A DNA stretch of 64,000 nt from Pseudoalteromonas sp. 0303 (GTDB lineage: Bacteria > Pseudomonadota > Gammaproteobacteria > Enterobacterales > Alteromonadaceae), in the NCBI RefSeq assembly GCF_013349995.1, contig NZ_JABVXF010000003.1:133787-197786 (forward strand). Reading direction: 5' to 3'. The notes beneath the pieces were generated by a model. That model had not been told where the DNA came from. It did no database searches and saw only the letters and a program-made list of their open reading frames with translations. Shown here piece by piece: positions 42,814 through 52,506 of this stretch. A program made the translations under genes and the position numbers. Position 1 is the stretch's first letter; every line of letters begins with the position of its first letter.

Positions 42814-44010
42814 ATGAGCAAACTTCCCGTCACCGTGCTCTCAGGCTTTTTAGGTGCAGGTAAAACCACTGTGCTCAGCCATATTTTAAATAACCGTGAA
42901 GACAAAAAAGTGGCTGTAATCGTCAATGATATGAGCGAAATAAACATTGATGCTGCAACAGTTAAAAACGATGTTTCGCTTAGCCGCGGCGAAGAAAAAC
43001 TAGTAGAAATGAGCAATGGCTGTATCTGCTGCACACTACGTGAAGACTTACTCATTGAAGTACGCGCTTTAGCACAAACGGGCCAATTTGATTACTTAGT
43101 TATTGAGTCTACGGGTATTTCAGAACCCCTTCCGGTTGCCGAAACATTTACCTTTGCCGATGAGGATGGCGTGTCACTTTCTGATGTTGCAAGGCTTGAT
43201 ACCATGGTCACGGTCGTTGATGCCGTTAACTTTTTAAACGACTTTAACGAAGCCAAATTTTTACAAGAAACCAACGAGCATTTAGGTGATGAAGATGAGC
43301 GAAGCGTAGCCGACTTACTTATTGATCAAGTTGAGTTTGCTGATGTCATTTTAATTAGTAAAACAGACCTAATTAGCGCCGATGAGCTTGAGAGTTTAAA
43401 AGCCATTTTAAGCTCATTAAATACTTCTGCAGAGCTTATTGCCATTGAAAATGGCCAAGTTGATATCAATAAAATTCTCGGCACGGGCCTGTTTAACTTT
43501 GAAAAAGCTCAGCAAGCACCTGGCTGGCTAAAAGAGCTGCGCGGCGAGCATACCCCAGAAACCGAAGAATACGGTATTAGCAGCTTTACTTACGAGGCCC
43601 GCCGCCCTTTTCACCCTGAAAAATTTTATAACTTTATTCATAACAATCAACGCGAAGGCAAACTACTTCGCTCTAAAGGCTACTTTTGGTTAGCCTCTCG
43701 ACCACAATTTGCTTGCCAATGGAATCAAGCTGGCGGCATAGCCCGCTATGGTTTTGGCGGGATATTTTGGAAAGCCTTACCGCAAGATCAGTGGCCAACA
43801 GATAGCGACTACTTAGATTCAATTAACCAAGTATGGCAAGAACCCTTTGGTGATATGCGCCAAGAGCTGGTTTTTATTGGTCAAAACCTCAATCAAGCAG
43901 CGATCACTCAAGCTCTTGATAACTGCTTACTTAGCGACGATGAACTATTAGCAGGTAAAGCGCTTTGGCAAACCCTGCCCGATCCATTTCCTGTTTGGGA
44001 GGAAGCATAA
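42814..44010 (+). CDS. COG0523 (CobW/ZigA/YeiR-like) GTP-dependent metallochaperone
   Basis: G3E-family P-loop GTPase. Walker [10 protein letters not shown] at 11-19, the metal-binding motif CxCC at Cys70-Cys73 (GCICCT), the ESTGISEP motif and SKTDL (NKxD-like) are all visible. A CobW C-terminal domain follows ([22 protein letters not shown]). At 398 aa it is the ZigA/YciC subtype, thought to deliver zinc to client enzymes under starvation. A Zur-box-like site lies upstream, and DUF1826 follows with a one-base overlap. Confidence 0.9.
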   Translation: MSKLPVTVLSGFLGAGKTTVLSHILNNREDKKVAVIVNDMSEINIDAATVKNDVSLSRGEEKLVEMSNGCICCTLREDLLIEVRALAQTGQFDYLVIESTGISEPLPVAETFTFADEDGVSLSDVARLDTMVTVVDAVNFLNDFNEAKFLQETNEHLGDEDERSVADLLIDQVEFADVILISKTDLISADELESLKAILSSLNTSAELIAIENGQVDINKILGTGLFNFEKAQQAPGWLKELRGEHTPETEEYGISSFTYEARRPFHPEKFYNFIHNNQREGKLLRSKGYFWLASRPQFACQWNQAGGIARYGFGGIFWKALPQDQWPTDSDYLDSINQVWQEPFGDMRQELVFIGQNLNQAAITQALDNCLLSDDELLAGKALWQTLPDPFPVWEEA

Positions 44011-44678
44011 TGACAGCCTACGCATTAGAACATGACACTGATAACCTACCATCAGCGGCAGCAACAGCGCTAAGCCCTGTGGTGTTTTCACAAATTTATA
44101 AACCTGAGCATAATATTGCAATTTGGCAACGCAGCTTATCAGAGCAGCTGCAATCAGAAGTAGCTGAGAGTATTACAGCCAACCCAGAACTCAGTATTAA
44201 CGCTGTGATCAATCAAAATACCATTGTGACTGACATAAATAAGGCCCTTGAAAAACTACCTCAAGCAGAAGAGCTTAAGGCCGACCTGGCTCAGCTCGTT
44301 GATATGTTTTGTTATTTATTTGAATTAAAGCGCACCGGATTACGCCTAAGAGTACTTGAACGTGCCATGTGCCCACGTTTTCATGTTGACAGAGTCCCTT
44401 GCCGGTTAGTCAGCACATATTGTGGTAGTGGCTCACAGTGGTTGCAAAATGCAGGACTTGATCGCACTAAACTTGGCGCAGGGCATCAAGGATTAAGCGA
44501 TGAAGAATCAGGCTTAATGACAGCAAATACTAAAATTCACTCTCTTAATGTGGGTGATGTAGCCCTATTAAAAGGCGAAACTTGGCAAGATAACGAAGGC
44601 AAAGGCCTTGTGCACCGCTCACCAGCACTCGCTGCTGGCGAAAAACGGCTACTTGTAACCCTCGACTTTATTGCTTAA
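44010..44678 (+). CDS. DUF1826 domain protein
   Basis: 222 aa. ATG 44010 overlaps the preceding stop (TAATG), with GGAGGAAG upstream, so it is translationally coupled. The body shows CPRFHVDRVPCRLVSTYCGSG, QWL, and the ending VHRSPALAAGEKRLLVTLD, which I recognise as DUF1826. In many proteobacteria this gene directly follows a COG0523 GTPase, as here, and is considered part of the zinc-limitation response. His, Cys and Asp residues in PRFHVD are candidate metal ligands. Reaction unknown. Confidence 0.85.
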   Translation: MTAYALEHDTDNLPSAAATALSPVVFSQIYKPEHNIAIWQRSLSEQLQSEVAESITANPELSINAVINQNTIVTDINKALEKLPQAEELKADLAQLVDMFCYLFELKRTGLRLRVLERAMCPRFHVDRVPCRLVSTYCGSGSQWLQNAGLDRTKLGAGHQGLSDEESGLMTANTKIHSLNVGDVALLKGETWQDNEGKGLVHRSPALAAGEKRLLVTLDFIA

Positions 44679-44747
44679 TACGAGCGTACCAACTGCGTCT
44701 ATTAATTCTAATAGGCGCTATTTCATTCAAGAACACACAACAACTGC

Positions 44748-44920
44748 TCATGGCTTTAAATTAACGTAAAGCATACTAAGCGCACTTGCAATTGCTGATA
44801 GGGCAAACATCCTTAGTAACAAAATTAAGGCATTCCTTGCGCCACCAGCAAAAGTGCCTTTCGAAACCATTTTTTATCATTTAAATCCAGTTCTAGTGAG
44901 TGCTTAGCCATCGAGCCCAT
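44748..44920 (-). pseudogene. Small membrane protein gene (about 57 codons) with a frameshift
   Basis: AGGGA before ATG 44920 and the start MGSMAKHSLELDLNDKKWFR, KALLLVA, look like a real gene, but the frame stops at 44825. The next frame continues RNALILLLRMFALSAIASAL, a membrane helix, to a stop at 44748. One extra base near 44841 joins them. Family not recognised. The rest of the 434-bp gap 44679-45112 shows no gene. Confidence 0.5.
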
Positions 44921-45112
44921 AAAAATCCCTTTTGTATTAATGCTTAATAGAAGCAACCCTTGTTGTTCCTTAAACTTATACACAACCGGAACTTACGAGT
45001 AAATACTAAAAGAACTAGTAAGTTAGGTTCATCTTCGCTAATGGCCGTGCTGTATTTAATCAAAAACCAGCTAAGCTTCGTATAACAAAGAAATTAATTT
45101 GTGTGAGTTGAT

Positions 45113-45586
45113 ATGGAGCGCCTTTTTCAAAATAGCCGGTTTTTAGTCATCATCGCGATTATCACTACAGCAATTTCATCATTACTTGTTTACATTGCTT
45201 GTGTGAATATCGTTTTCAATGTTGTTAAAGTCACCATCACCGCGCTACCTGACTCAGCAAAAGGGGGGAAAGAGTTAATTGTCGAGCTTTTAAAAATTCT
45301 CGACTTATTACTGATTGGTATTACTCTTCAAGTTATTACCATCAGCCTTTACCGGCTATTCATTTCGCCTGCAACCACAAAGAGTAGCCAGTTTTTGGCC
45401 GCCTTTCATATCGAAGATTTTCATGACTTAAAAATTACCTTAGTGCAGGTAACATCCGTCATTTTAGTGATTCTGTTTTTAGAACACGCCGTTGAATTCG
45501 GCGGCACAATAGAAACCCTCTACCTTGGTATTTCTATTGCGATTGTAGTTGCCGCCTCGACCTTTGCATGGCGCTCAATGAAATAG
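45113..45586 (+). CDS. YqhA-like (UPF0114) membrane protein
   Basis: 157 aa with four hydrophobic segments at about 10-32, 63-83, 107-127 and 132-150. LLKILDLLLIGITLQVITISLYRLFI and IEDFHDLKITLVQV match the UPF0114/YqhA pattern. Function of this family is unknown. In E. coli yqhA lies near yqhD, and here a YqhD-like gene is the next gene downstream, convergent. No ribosome site is obvious. Confidence 0.7.
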   Translation: MERLFQNSRFLVIIAIITTAISSLLVYIACVNIVFNVVKVTITALPDSAKGGKELIVELLKILDLLLIGITLQVITISLYRLFISPATTKSSQFLAAFHIEDFHDLKITLVQVTSVILVILFLEHAVEFGGTIETLYLGISIAIVVAASTFAWRSMK

Positions 45587-45725
45587 TGAACACTCACCAA
45601 CGTTAGTTTACTTTTTCAGGGTAACGTAGCTGATATTGCTCTTTCATCACGCATTAAACTGCTCAAGTAAACCGCTCTTTTGGCTATCTTTAGCCAGTTC
45701 TAGCAAATCGATTTTTAAGCACTAA

Positions 45726-45754
45726 AAAGGCGTAACACTTCATGTTACGCCTTT
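45726..45754. terminator. Bidirectional terminator between yqhA-like and the alcohol dehydrogenase
   Basis: AAAGGCGTAACA (45726-45737) and TGTTACGCCTTT (45743-45754), 12-bp perfect stem with a five-base loop and A/T flanks on both sides; 11 bases after the dehydrogenase stop. Confidence 0.85.
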
Positions 45755-45765
45755 AAATTTAAGCC

Positions 45766-46920
45766 CTAAAGTGCAAGCGCTAATATTTGCTTAACCTTCG
45801 CTAAGTCAATATCACCGTGTTCACCTAGCGTTGTTATCTCATTCTTTTCTAAGTTTTTAACAACCGCGTCGATTGCTTGTTCATCAAGGTCATAGTCAGC
45901 AAGGCGTGTTTTAACAGCCATTGCTTCAAAGAAGTCTTGCACTGCTTTAATCGTTTTATCGATTTGCTCAGCTTCATCGTTATAATTAAAACCAAACACT
46001 CGCTCACCAAGCTGTTGTATTTTAATAGACTTTTGCTCTTTTTGAACATGCATTAGCGCAGGTAAAACAATCGCCAGCGTTTGTGCGTGATCAAGATTGT
46101 AAAGTGCTGTTAATTCATGACCAATCATATGCGTAGACCAATCTTGCGGTACACCTTGACCAATCAAACCATTTAGTGCCATTGTAGCCGACCACATAAC
46201 ATTGGCTCTTACATCATAGTTTTGCGGCTCGCTCAGCGCTTTAGGTCCTTCGCTGATCAAGGTTTGTAAAATACCTTCTGCAAAGCGGTCTTGTAATGGC
46301 GCGTTTACTGGGTAAGTTAAGTACTGCTCAATAACGTGTACAAACGCATCTACAACACCATTACTTACTTGGCGCTCTGGTAACGAAAAAGTATATTCAG
46401 GATCAAGTACTGCAAAAACAGGTTGCACACTCGGTGATGAAAAAGCACGTTTCTGCGACGTCTCTTTTTTAGTAACCACTGAGTTACCGTTACTCTCAGA
46501 GCCAGTTGCAGGTAAAGTTAAAACTGCACCAATAGGAAGCGGGTTACTAAACTCAGCACCTTTAACAAGGATATCCCACGGCTCACCTGCAAAGTTATAA
46601 GCTGCTGCAACAAACTTAGCGCCATCAATAACGCTGCCACCGCCAACAGCTAGAATAAAGTTAACATTCTGCTCTTTAGCAGTTGCCACAGCTTGCATCA
46701 GCGTTTCGTATGTTGGGTTAGGTTCAACACCACCAAACTCAATCACGTCAACATCGGCTAATGCACTCATTGCTTGGTCGTATACGCCATTTTTCTTAAT
46801 TGAGCCACCACCAAAAAGTAATAGTACTTTAGCGTTTTCTGGTAAACGTGACGTGATCTCACTCATTTGACCTTTACCAAACAAAATTTCGGTTTGATTT
46901 TTATAAATAAAGTTCAACAT
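45766..46920 (-). CDS. Iron-type alcohol/aldehyde dehydrogenase, YqhD-like
   Basis: NADPH-dependent aldehyde reductase of group III. The GGGSVID motif (93-99) binds the dinucleotide, and the metal site Asp191, His195, His264, His278 has exactly the E. coli YqhD spacing (194, 198, 267, 281). At 384 aa the length also matches. It is preceded by a DJ-1/PfpI-type protein 43 bases upstream on the same strand, so both are probably cotranscribed, and a LysR regulator diverges. Role inferred: reduction of reactive aldehydes. Confidence 0.9.
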   Translation of the reverse strand: MLNFIYKNQTEILFGKGQMSEITSRLPENAKVLLLFGGGSIKKNGVYDQAMSALADVDVIEFGGVEPNPTYETLMQAVATAKEQNVNFILAVGGGSVIDGAKFVAAAYNFAGEPWDILVKGAEFSNPLPIGAVLTLPATGSESNGNSVVTKKETSQKRAFSSPSVQPVFAVLDPEYTFSLPERQVSNGVVDAFVHVIEQYLTYPVNAPLQDRFAEGILQTLISEGPKALSEPQNYDVRANVMWSATMALNGLIGQGVPQDWSTHMIGHELTALYNLDHAQTLAIVLPALMHVQKEQKSIKIQQLGERVFGFNYNDEAEQIDKTIKAVQDFFEAMAVKTRLADYDLDEQAIDAVVKNLEKNEITTLGEHGDIDLAKVKQILALAL

Positions 46921-46963
46921 TTAAATGCCCCTTAAATTAGGTTTAAATTGCTAATTAGCTAAT

Positions 46964-47797
46964 TTACTTAGCTAACATTTCTAAAAGCTTTTCTGCTAAT
47001 AATTTATCTGAAAACGGGTTTTGCCCCGTAATAAGTTCGCGGTCAACAACTACATTAGGCTGCCACTCACTAGCGAATGCCATATTTCCACCGGCCTTTT
47101 CCATTGCCATAGCTGGATAAAACTTAAGCTTTTTACCTTCTAAACTGCTTTCAAAAACACGTTCTTCAGGGTCTGAAAAAATAGTCATTTTATAGCCGTC
47201 ATAAATCCAGTTATTGGCTGATGCTTTTTCGCCATCTTTTATCGCTTGATAATAAGAATTTGGCTGAACTTGTGCCGACAACAACGTAATTGGGCCATGG
47301 CAAATTGCCGCTGTTGGCTTACCTTGCTTATTAAAATGACGCAAAATCTCACCCACTTCAGGGTTGTTTGCTAAATCAATTAAAGGCGCATGGCCGCCTG
47401 GGATAAACACAGCCTCATATTGGCTTAAGTCACCCGCTAAAATTTCGCTCAAACTTGCGGTATCTTTGATATCTGGTAGCGATGCTACAAAACGCTGAAT
47501 GCTCTGCATTTTAGCTTCATTACCATCAAAGTAGTCGGTACTCACTGATTTTTTATCTACTTGAGGCGCATTACCTTTGGGTGTTGCAAGGACAAGCTCA
47601 TAACCCGCATCGACTAATGCTTTCGCAGGCACACCAAATTCATTTAAGTAGTAGCCTGTTTCAATACTCTGGCCGTCAGCTAAATCCATGGTTGTTTCAC
47701 TTGATAAAATAACCAAAACTTCGCCTTCACCCGCCACTGCATACATCGACATAGTTGTTGCAGCAACAAGCGTTAGTCGCTGTAATATCTTTTTCAT
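46964..47797 (-). CDS. Exported DJ-1/PfpI (HSP31-like) protein
   Basis: N-terminal signal-like segment (LTLVAATTMSMYAVAGE), then a class I glutamine-amidotransferase-like fold. TTMDLADGQSIETGYYLNEFG carries the conserved Glu, GGHAPLID and AAICHGPITL carry the nucleophile Cys166 next to His167. This subgroup resembles Hsp31-type glyoxalase III/deglycase enzymes, but with a signal peptide it would act in the periplasm. First gene of an operon with the YqhD-like dehydrogenase; both fit aldehyde and glyoxal detoxification. Confidence 0.85.
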   Translation of the reverse strand: MKKILQRLTLVAATTMSMYAVAGEGEVLVILSSETTMDLADGQSIETGYYLNEFGVPAKALVDAGYELVLATPKGNAPQVDKKSVSTDYFDGNEAKMQSIQRFVASLPDIKDTASLSEILAGDLSQYEAVFIPGGHAPLIDLANNPEVGEILRHFNKQGKPTAAICHGPITLLSAQVQPNSYYQAIKDGEKASANNWIYDGYKMTIFSDPEERVFESSLEGKKLKFYPAMAMEKAGGNMAFASEWQPNVVVDRELITGQNPFSDKLLAEKLLEMLAK

Positions 47798-47903
47798 AAC
47801 TCGTCCTCTTAGAAAGTGAAGCCATCATAGTTGGTTTGCGGGGCGAGTAGAATTCGGATAAATTAAGAGGAGCAATCAGAATATTTATGGCTCGTACAGT
47901 TAC

Positions 47904-48803
47904 ATGTCTTATCTCACGCAATTAAAAACCTTTGTTGAAGTTTATCGTTGTAAAAATATTACGAAGGCTGCGGCTAATTTAGGCTTATCTCAGCCTTCAG
48001 TGACCTCACACATTCAAGCAATGGAAACTGTAGTTGGTAAATCTTTATTTGAGCGCAAAGCCCGCGGTGTTACCCCCACTGCCGCTGCACATGATCTAGC
48101 GCTGCAGGTTTCTGGTCATATCGATATATTAGAGCAAAAGATCATGTCGATACGGGCACGTTCTGATGCCGCACATGGCACTGTTAATATTGCAGGACCT
48201 GCTGAATATATTAGTAGTGTATCAGGGCCACAAATTGCCAACTTACTGCAATCTGGCAATGTGAACCTTGTTCTGCATATTGGTAATAAGGTGAGTATTT
48301 TTGATGCCTTGCAATCAGGAACTGCAGATATTGCTATTGCTGCATCAGCGCCTGATCCAGCACTATTTGATAGCCTAGTGCTCGACAAAGAAAAGCTAAT
48401 TTTGGTAATGAACCGTTTACATGGCCGAGAAATCAAAGACAGCACCATTACCGCAGATTTACTCTCTAGCTACAATGTCGTTGCGTATGATGAAGAGCTG
48501 CCTTTGATAAGACAATACTTTGAAGCTGTATTCAACGCAAAATGCCACTCAAACGTCATTGCTATTTGCCCAGATATACGTGCTATTAGCAATATTATTC
48601 GCTCAGGCATTGGCTATTCTGTATTACCCGATTACCTTTGTCGCGATCAGATAAAAGCCGGAGAGCTTGTGCAACTAGGACCCGAAGGCCCAGAAAACAT
48701 AATTTACTTAGTTTGGAACAAAGGGGCACTAAAGCACCCCCGTATTGCATTTGCCAAAGATGTTATTTCGGCCTTTGCAAATATTAATTACTTTGCAAAC
48801 TAA
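47904..48803 (+). CDS. LysR family transcriptional regulator
   Basis: 299 aa with an N-terminal winged helix-turn-helix (LKTFVEVYRCKNITKAAANL, LSQPSVTSHIQAMETVVG, KSLFERKARGVTPT) and a LysR substrate domain. It diverges from the DJ-1/YqhD-like operon over a 106-bp spacer, the usual setting for an activator of the divergent genes responding to their substrate. No T-N11-A site was singled out by eye. Confidence 0.9.
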   Translation: MSYLTQLKTFVEVYRCKNITKAAANLGLSQPSVTSHIQAMETVVGKSLFERKARGVTPTAAAHDLALQVSGHIDILEQKIMSIRARSDAAHGTVNIAGPAEYISSVSGPQIANLLQSGNVNLVLHIGNKVSIFDALQSGTADIAIAASAPDPALFDSLVLDKEKLILVMNRLHGREIKDSTITADLLSSYNVVAYDEELPLIRQYFEAVFNAKCHSNVIAICPDIRAISNIIRSGIGYSVLPDYLCRDQIKAGELVQLGPEGPENIIYLVWNKGALKHPRIAFAKDVISAFANINYFAN

Positions 48804-48918
48804 GCAAGGCCTGCTTTGCGTCATCAGTTTGGTTTATCACCGCGAGACTGGCGTAATGCATTCCGCCAAGCGTAAAGCTTAGGTATAATCTGTTTTTCGA
48901 CTCGATTTTGGTTTTTAA

Positions 48919-49227
48919 ATGAAAAAGCTTTCTAAAGTACAATTAAAACAGCAAGCCCTTGTATTAAATGTTGCCGACGCCCTTGAAGAGCAAGGTCGCG
49001 CAGAACTTGAAGGCATGTTGCAATGCTGGTTTGATGTGGAATACCACTTATTCCCAGGCTCATTGCTTTTATGTTTTCAATTTGAAAACCAACAATCACT
49101 TGATGCAGCAACACCAGAGCTATTAAAGTGGCAAAAACGCCTAAGTGGCGCAATGCTGAAAAAAGGCGTGATTTTAAAAGACATGCGCAGGCATTTGGTA
49201 TTTACCCTAAAAGGCCCAGACGATTAA
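48919..49227 (+). CDS. Hypothetical 102-aa protein
   Basis: A small basic-to-acidic soluble protein: MKKLSKVQLKQQALVLNVAD, ALEEQGRAELEGMLQCWFDV, GVILKDMRRHLVFTLKGPDD. Proteins of this type are common in Alteromonadales without function. No signal or helix. Short coupling distance to the repeat array starting eight bases after its stop. Confidence 0.7.
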   Translation: MKKLSKVQLKQQALVLNVADALEEQGRAELEGMLQCWFDVEYHLFPGSLLLCFQFENQQSLDAATPELLKWQKRLSGAMLKKGVILKDMRRHLVFTLKGPDD

Positions 49228-49234
49228 TGGGATG

Positions 49235-49278
49235 GTTAGCAAGTTAGCAAGTTAGCAAGTTAGCAAGTTAGCAAGTTA
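49235..49278. repeat. Tandem octamer repeat, five and a half copies
   Basis: GTTAGCAA occurs five times head-to-tail from 49235 to 49274, then GTTA. It starts just after the 102-aa gene's stop, and resembles the AGCAACTCGCTAAC units of the dispersed repeats that follow. Confidence 0.9.
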
Positions 49279-49458
49279 AAAACACTAGAGTACCTACCAC
49301 TTGTATCAAGTAACTCGCTAACTCGTTGAGTTTTTAATCTGACTTCTAACGACTGATATCTAATATCTTCTAACGCCTCCTACAACTCGTATCTCGCTAA
49401 CTTTTTCGTCTGATAGCTGACGGCTGAAAGCTGATAGCTCCTTTCCCCTAGCAACTCG
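49279..49458. repeat. Dispersed intergenic repeat block A
   Basis: Composed of CTCGCTAAC-type modules and the GCTGACGGCTGAAAGCTGAT module. A stretch of 65 bp (49393-49457) recurs exactly at 52374-52438. No gene is seen in this gap. Confidence 0.88.
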
Positions 49459-50997
49459 CTAACTTACTCCAACACCCGCGTACTTAACGCCAGATAACGA
49501 CGCCATATCTTTGTGCCATGTTGCTAGATCATTAGCATTAAACTTAGCTAAAGAGTCATGACCACATGCCCTAGCCATTACCGACATTAACTCAGTTGAA
49601 GCTTCAAAAAAGTTCTTTAATTGATTTGCTGACTTTTCAATATTTAAGCGCTGACGTAAATCTTGCTTTTGTGTCGCAATCCCTGCAGGGCAGTTATTGG
49701 TGTTACACATACGCGCAGCAACGCAGCCAATTGCTTGCATTGCACTATTCGAAATCGCCACACCATCAGCGCCAAGCGCAAGCGCTTTTACAAAATCAAT
49801 TGGTAAACGTAAACCACCAGTGATGATCAAAGTAACATCACTTGCGCCTTGTTCATCTAAGTACTTTCTTGCTCTGGCAAGTGCAGGAATAGTCGGTACG
49901 CTAATATGATCTCTGAAGATCTCAGGGGCTGCGCCTGTACCGCCACCACGACCATCAAGAATGATGTAATCGGCACTCGCATCGAGCGCAAATTGAATAT
50001 CTTCCTCAATATGATTAGCACTTAGTTTAAACCCGATTGGAATACCGCCGGTTATCTCGCGTACCCTGTCAGCGAATTTTTTGAAATCGGCGGCACTGTG
50101 TAAGTCTTTAAATGTTGGGGGTGAAATCGCCGAAGTACCCGCTTCAATTCCTCTTACTTCAGAGATTTTGCCAACATTCTTATTGCCCGGTAAATGCCCA
50201 CCTGTGCCCGTTTTTGCGCCTTGTCCTCCTTTAAAGTGAAAGGCCTGAACGTTCTTTAATTTATCTTCGCTATAACCAAAGCCTGCACTTGCTAATTCAT
50301 AAAAGTACCGTGAATTGGCTTGCTGCTCTTCAGGAAGCATACCGCCTTCACCCGAACAAATACCTGTGCCAGCAAGTTCTGCTCCTTTTGCTAAAGATAC
50401 TTTAGCTTCTTCAGATAAAGCTCCAAAACTCATATCAGAAACAAATAATGGAATAGCCAGCTTTAATGGCTTTTTCGCTCGCGGGCCAATAACAAGCTCA
50501 GTATTAACAGCAACATCTTCCATTAAAGGTTGCGTTGCCATTTGCGCCACCATTAGCTGTAAATCATCCCATTTAGGTAATTGATATCGTGGCACGCCCA
50601 TCGACACCATAGGGCCATGATGGCCAAGCTTAGATAATCCTTCACGTGCTAATTGATGGATAAGCTCAACGGTGGGTTCCTCTTTGGTTGCTGTAGCAAC
50701 TGGCGAATCAGAGGCTTGAATTTGCACGCCAGGCCCTTCTAGACCAACTTGGCTTTGATCAAATTGTTTGTGACTGCCATCACAAAACGGCGCATTGGCA
50801 GTGTGCTTACATTGGCATAAATAGGCATTGCCCGACTCTTCTGCTGTAAATGCTTTGGGTTTGAAATCGGTTCCGGCATGTGAGCCATCACAAAATGGCT
50901 GGTTTTTAGAACGCCCACAGGCACAAAAATAGTATTCTTGCCCCTGCTCTAAGGTGACTTTTTTCGGCGAAACGGCTGCAATTATGGGTTTGCTCAT
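49459..50997 (-). CDS. Fusion: two CDGSH iron-sulfur domains and an FMN-binding glutamate-synthase-like domain
   Basis: 512 aa. Residues 21-40 and 57-76 are two CDGSH domains: [16 protein letters not shown] with Cys25, Cys27, Cys36, His40, and [16 protein letters not shown] with Cys61, Cys63, Cys72, His76, each expected to hold a 2Fe-2S cluster. From about residue 110 an alpha/beta-barrel GOGAT FMN domain follows ([46 protein letters not shown]), with [16 protein letters not shown] as the Cys cluster binding motif. No amidotransferase domain. Likely an electron-transfer oxidoreductase; the reaction is unknown. Monocistronic between repeat-filled gaps. Confidence 0.9.
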   Translation of the reverse strand: MSKPIIAAVSPKKVTLEQGQEYYFCACGRSKNQPFCDGSHAGTDFKPKAFTAEESGNAYLCQCKHTANAPFCDGSHKQFDQSQVGLEGPGVQIQASDSPVATATKEEPTVELIHQLAREGLSKLGHHGPMVSMGVPRYQLPKWDDLQLMVAQMATQPLMEDVAVNTELVIGPRAKKPLKLAIPLFVSDMSFGALSEEAKVSLAKGAELAGTGICSGEGGMLPEEQQANSRYFYELASAGFGYSEDKLKNVQAFHFKGGQGAKTGTGGHLPGNKNVGKISEVRGIEAGTSAISPPTFKDLHSAADFKKFADRVREITGGIPIGFKLSANHIEEDIQFALDASADYIILDGRGGGTGAAPEIFRDHISVPTIPALARARKYLDEQGASDVTLIITGGLRLPIDFVKALALGADGVAISNSAMQAIGCVAARMCNTNNCPAGIATQKQDLRQRLNIEKSANQLKNFFEASTELMSVMARACGHDSLAKFNANDLATWHKDMASLSGVKYAGVGVS

Positions 50998-51495
50998 TAT
51001 TGTTCCCTCACGGTTGCTACATTACATTGCTATGTTCAAGGTACTGCGATGGAGGTAAGTATTCATTCTAGGCTTACTTGCTTTACAAAGGGTAGTTCAG
51101 CTCAGTTAAATAACGAGCTTTTAAGCGCCTAAGAGATTACTTATCTATCGATTAAACACTATATAACCGCAACAAGCAGCCAAGATATCAGCCATTTCAT
51201 ATTTTAAAGTAAGAGGTAAATCGGTTTGTAAACCGCAGTGGGGTGATTTTCACAAAGAGGAAAGAGGCGCTGCGCTTTAGAGGAAAAAAATACTCTTTAG
51301 GTCTATCTCATTGACTTCTCATTCTCTTCTCTTTGTGCAAAAAATATTGAACTACATAGAGCACCTAGACGATTCGCGTTACATAGAAATAAACAGTAAA
51401 TTACGCGGGGTAAACCCGCTGCTACCAGTTCTGCGTTAAAACGTCTCGTATCTCGTCCCTCAAAACTCGTGCCTTTACTCTAGAAACTCGCAAAC
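50998..51495. repeat. Gap of 498 bp with dispersed repeats
   Basis: The first 200 bp are unique promoter-side sequence. From about 51240 the gap holds repeat modules: GAGGCGCTGCGC, then GTAAATTACGYGGGGTAAAC (near 51399) with CCGCTGCTACC, and GTTAAAACRYCTCGTATCTC, which recur in the same order at 54220-54340. No gene seen. Confidence 0.8.
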
Positions 51496-52077
51496 TCATT
51501 CCACTCCCATTTGCTTCACATGTTCAACCAGCTCGGGGAAAAAAGCTAAAAACACTGCGTCTAACTGTTGGTAGTGGCGGGCTATATCGTCAGCGGCTCC
51601 TGTAAAGTTATTGGCAAAACGAATACGCTTGGCGATGTTATCAAGGGCAAGGCCGACCCCATCGAGGGTTTCATATTCTTTAAACCAATCATTGTTGGTC
51701 ATACTGGTCACAACTTGCTGCATGCGTGAAGGCATCATGGCTTGCCTGGCATTTAAAAGCCCATAACTGTGCTGTTTGAAATCAGCCAATGGTTGGTCAT
51801 TAAAGCGCTGCCAATGCTGAATAAGAAAGTGATCGAACGCCACATCAATCGCGACACTTGCAAAGCGTTTACGTGCTGGCGAAAAGTACTGCTTAGCCTC
51901 TTTTACAAGGGGATGTGAGTCAGTAAACCTATCAACCAAATAATGATTTTCAAGGCCATTTTTAACCGTATCAGGTAACTGCGCAGAATACCGACGCCCA
52001 CCAAAATCCCCCAGCAGATTACCAAAATGTGAATCAGCCGTCGGTTGTGCTAAGTAAAGGTGAGCCAAGTAGTTCAA
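51496..52077 (-). CDS. acpH: Acyl carrier protein phosphodiesterase (AcpH family)
   Basis: Removes the 4'-phosphopantetheine arm from holo-ACP in the cytoplasm. 193 aa. It starts with the conserved MNYLAHLYLAQPTADSHFGN, LLGDFG, and shows the HD-like metal motifs HYLVDRFTDSHP and VAIDVAFDHFLIQHW. Family length and motif order fit. Alone between repeat blocks; no ACP or fatty-acid gene is nearby. Confidence 0.87.
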   Translation of the reverse strand: MNYLAHLYLAQPTADSHFGNLLGDFGGRRYSAQLPDTVKNGLENHYLVDRFTDSHPLVKEAKQYFSPARKRFASVAIDVAFDHFLIQHWQRFNDQPLADFKQHSYGLLNARQAMMPSRMQQVVTSMTNNDWFKEYETLDGVGLALDNIAKRIRFANNFTGAADDIARHYQQLDAVFLAFFPELVEHVKQMGVE

Positions 52078-52506
52078 CGCATTCTCTAAATAAAGTCATT
52101 TTATGCATTGTAAAAGAATACAGGTAAAAGGGTCTAGGGGCACAGGTTGCGAGTTAGCAAAATGTAGCTGCGATTTTATATCGCGTAATCAAATGCCTGG
52201 TAAGCGTTATGCTTGCATGGCACGTTTTAAATAGATCATCGCGCGAAATAAATTTCACGCCTACAGTGCTAGGTGCTAGGTGCTAACATCATAGTGTTGG
52301 TTTTGGGTTGGAATATCAGCGTTAAAACACCTCGCCTCTCGAAACTCGTACCTTTCCCCTTTACTCTTTCTAACTCGCTAACTTTTTCGTCTGATAGCTG
52401 ACGGCTGAAAGCTGATAGCTCCTTTCCCCTAGCAACTCACTAACTTGTTTGGTTTCACTCCGCTCTAACCAACCTACCAGCTGATAGCCATACAAAAAAC
52501 TCACCT
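52078..52506. repeat. Gap of 429 bp with dispersed repeats
   Basis: Contains GCGCGAAATAAATTTCACGC (near 52231, again near 59370), three tandem GTGCTAR heptamers (52264-52284) followed by the same flank as the array at 58404, the 65-bp unit shared with 49393-49457 (here 52374-52438), and a TTGGTT/AACCAA hairpin near 52445. No gene seen. Confidence 0.88.
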
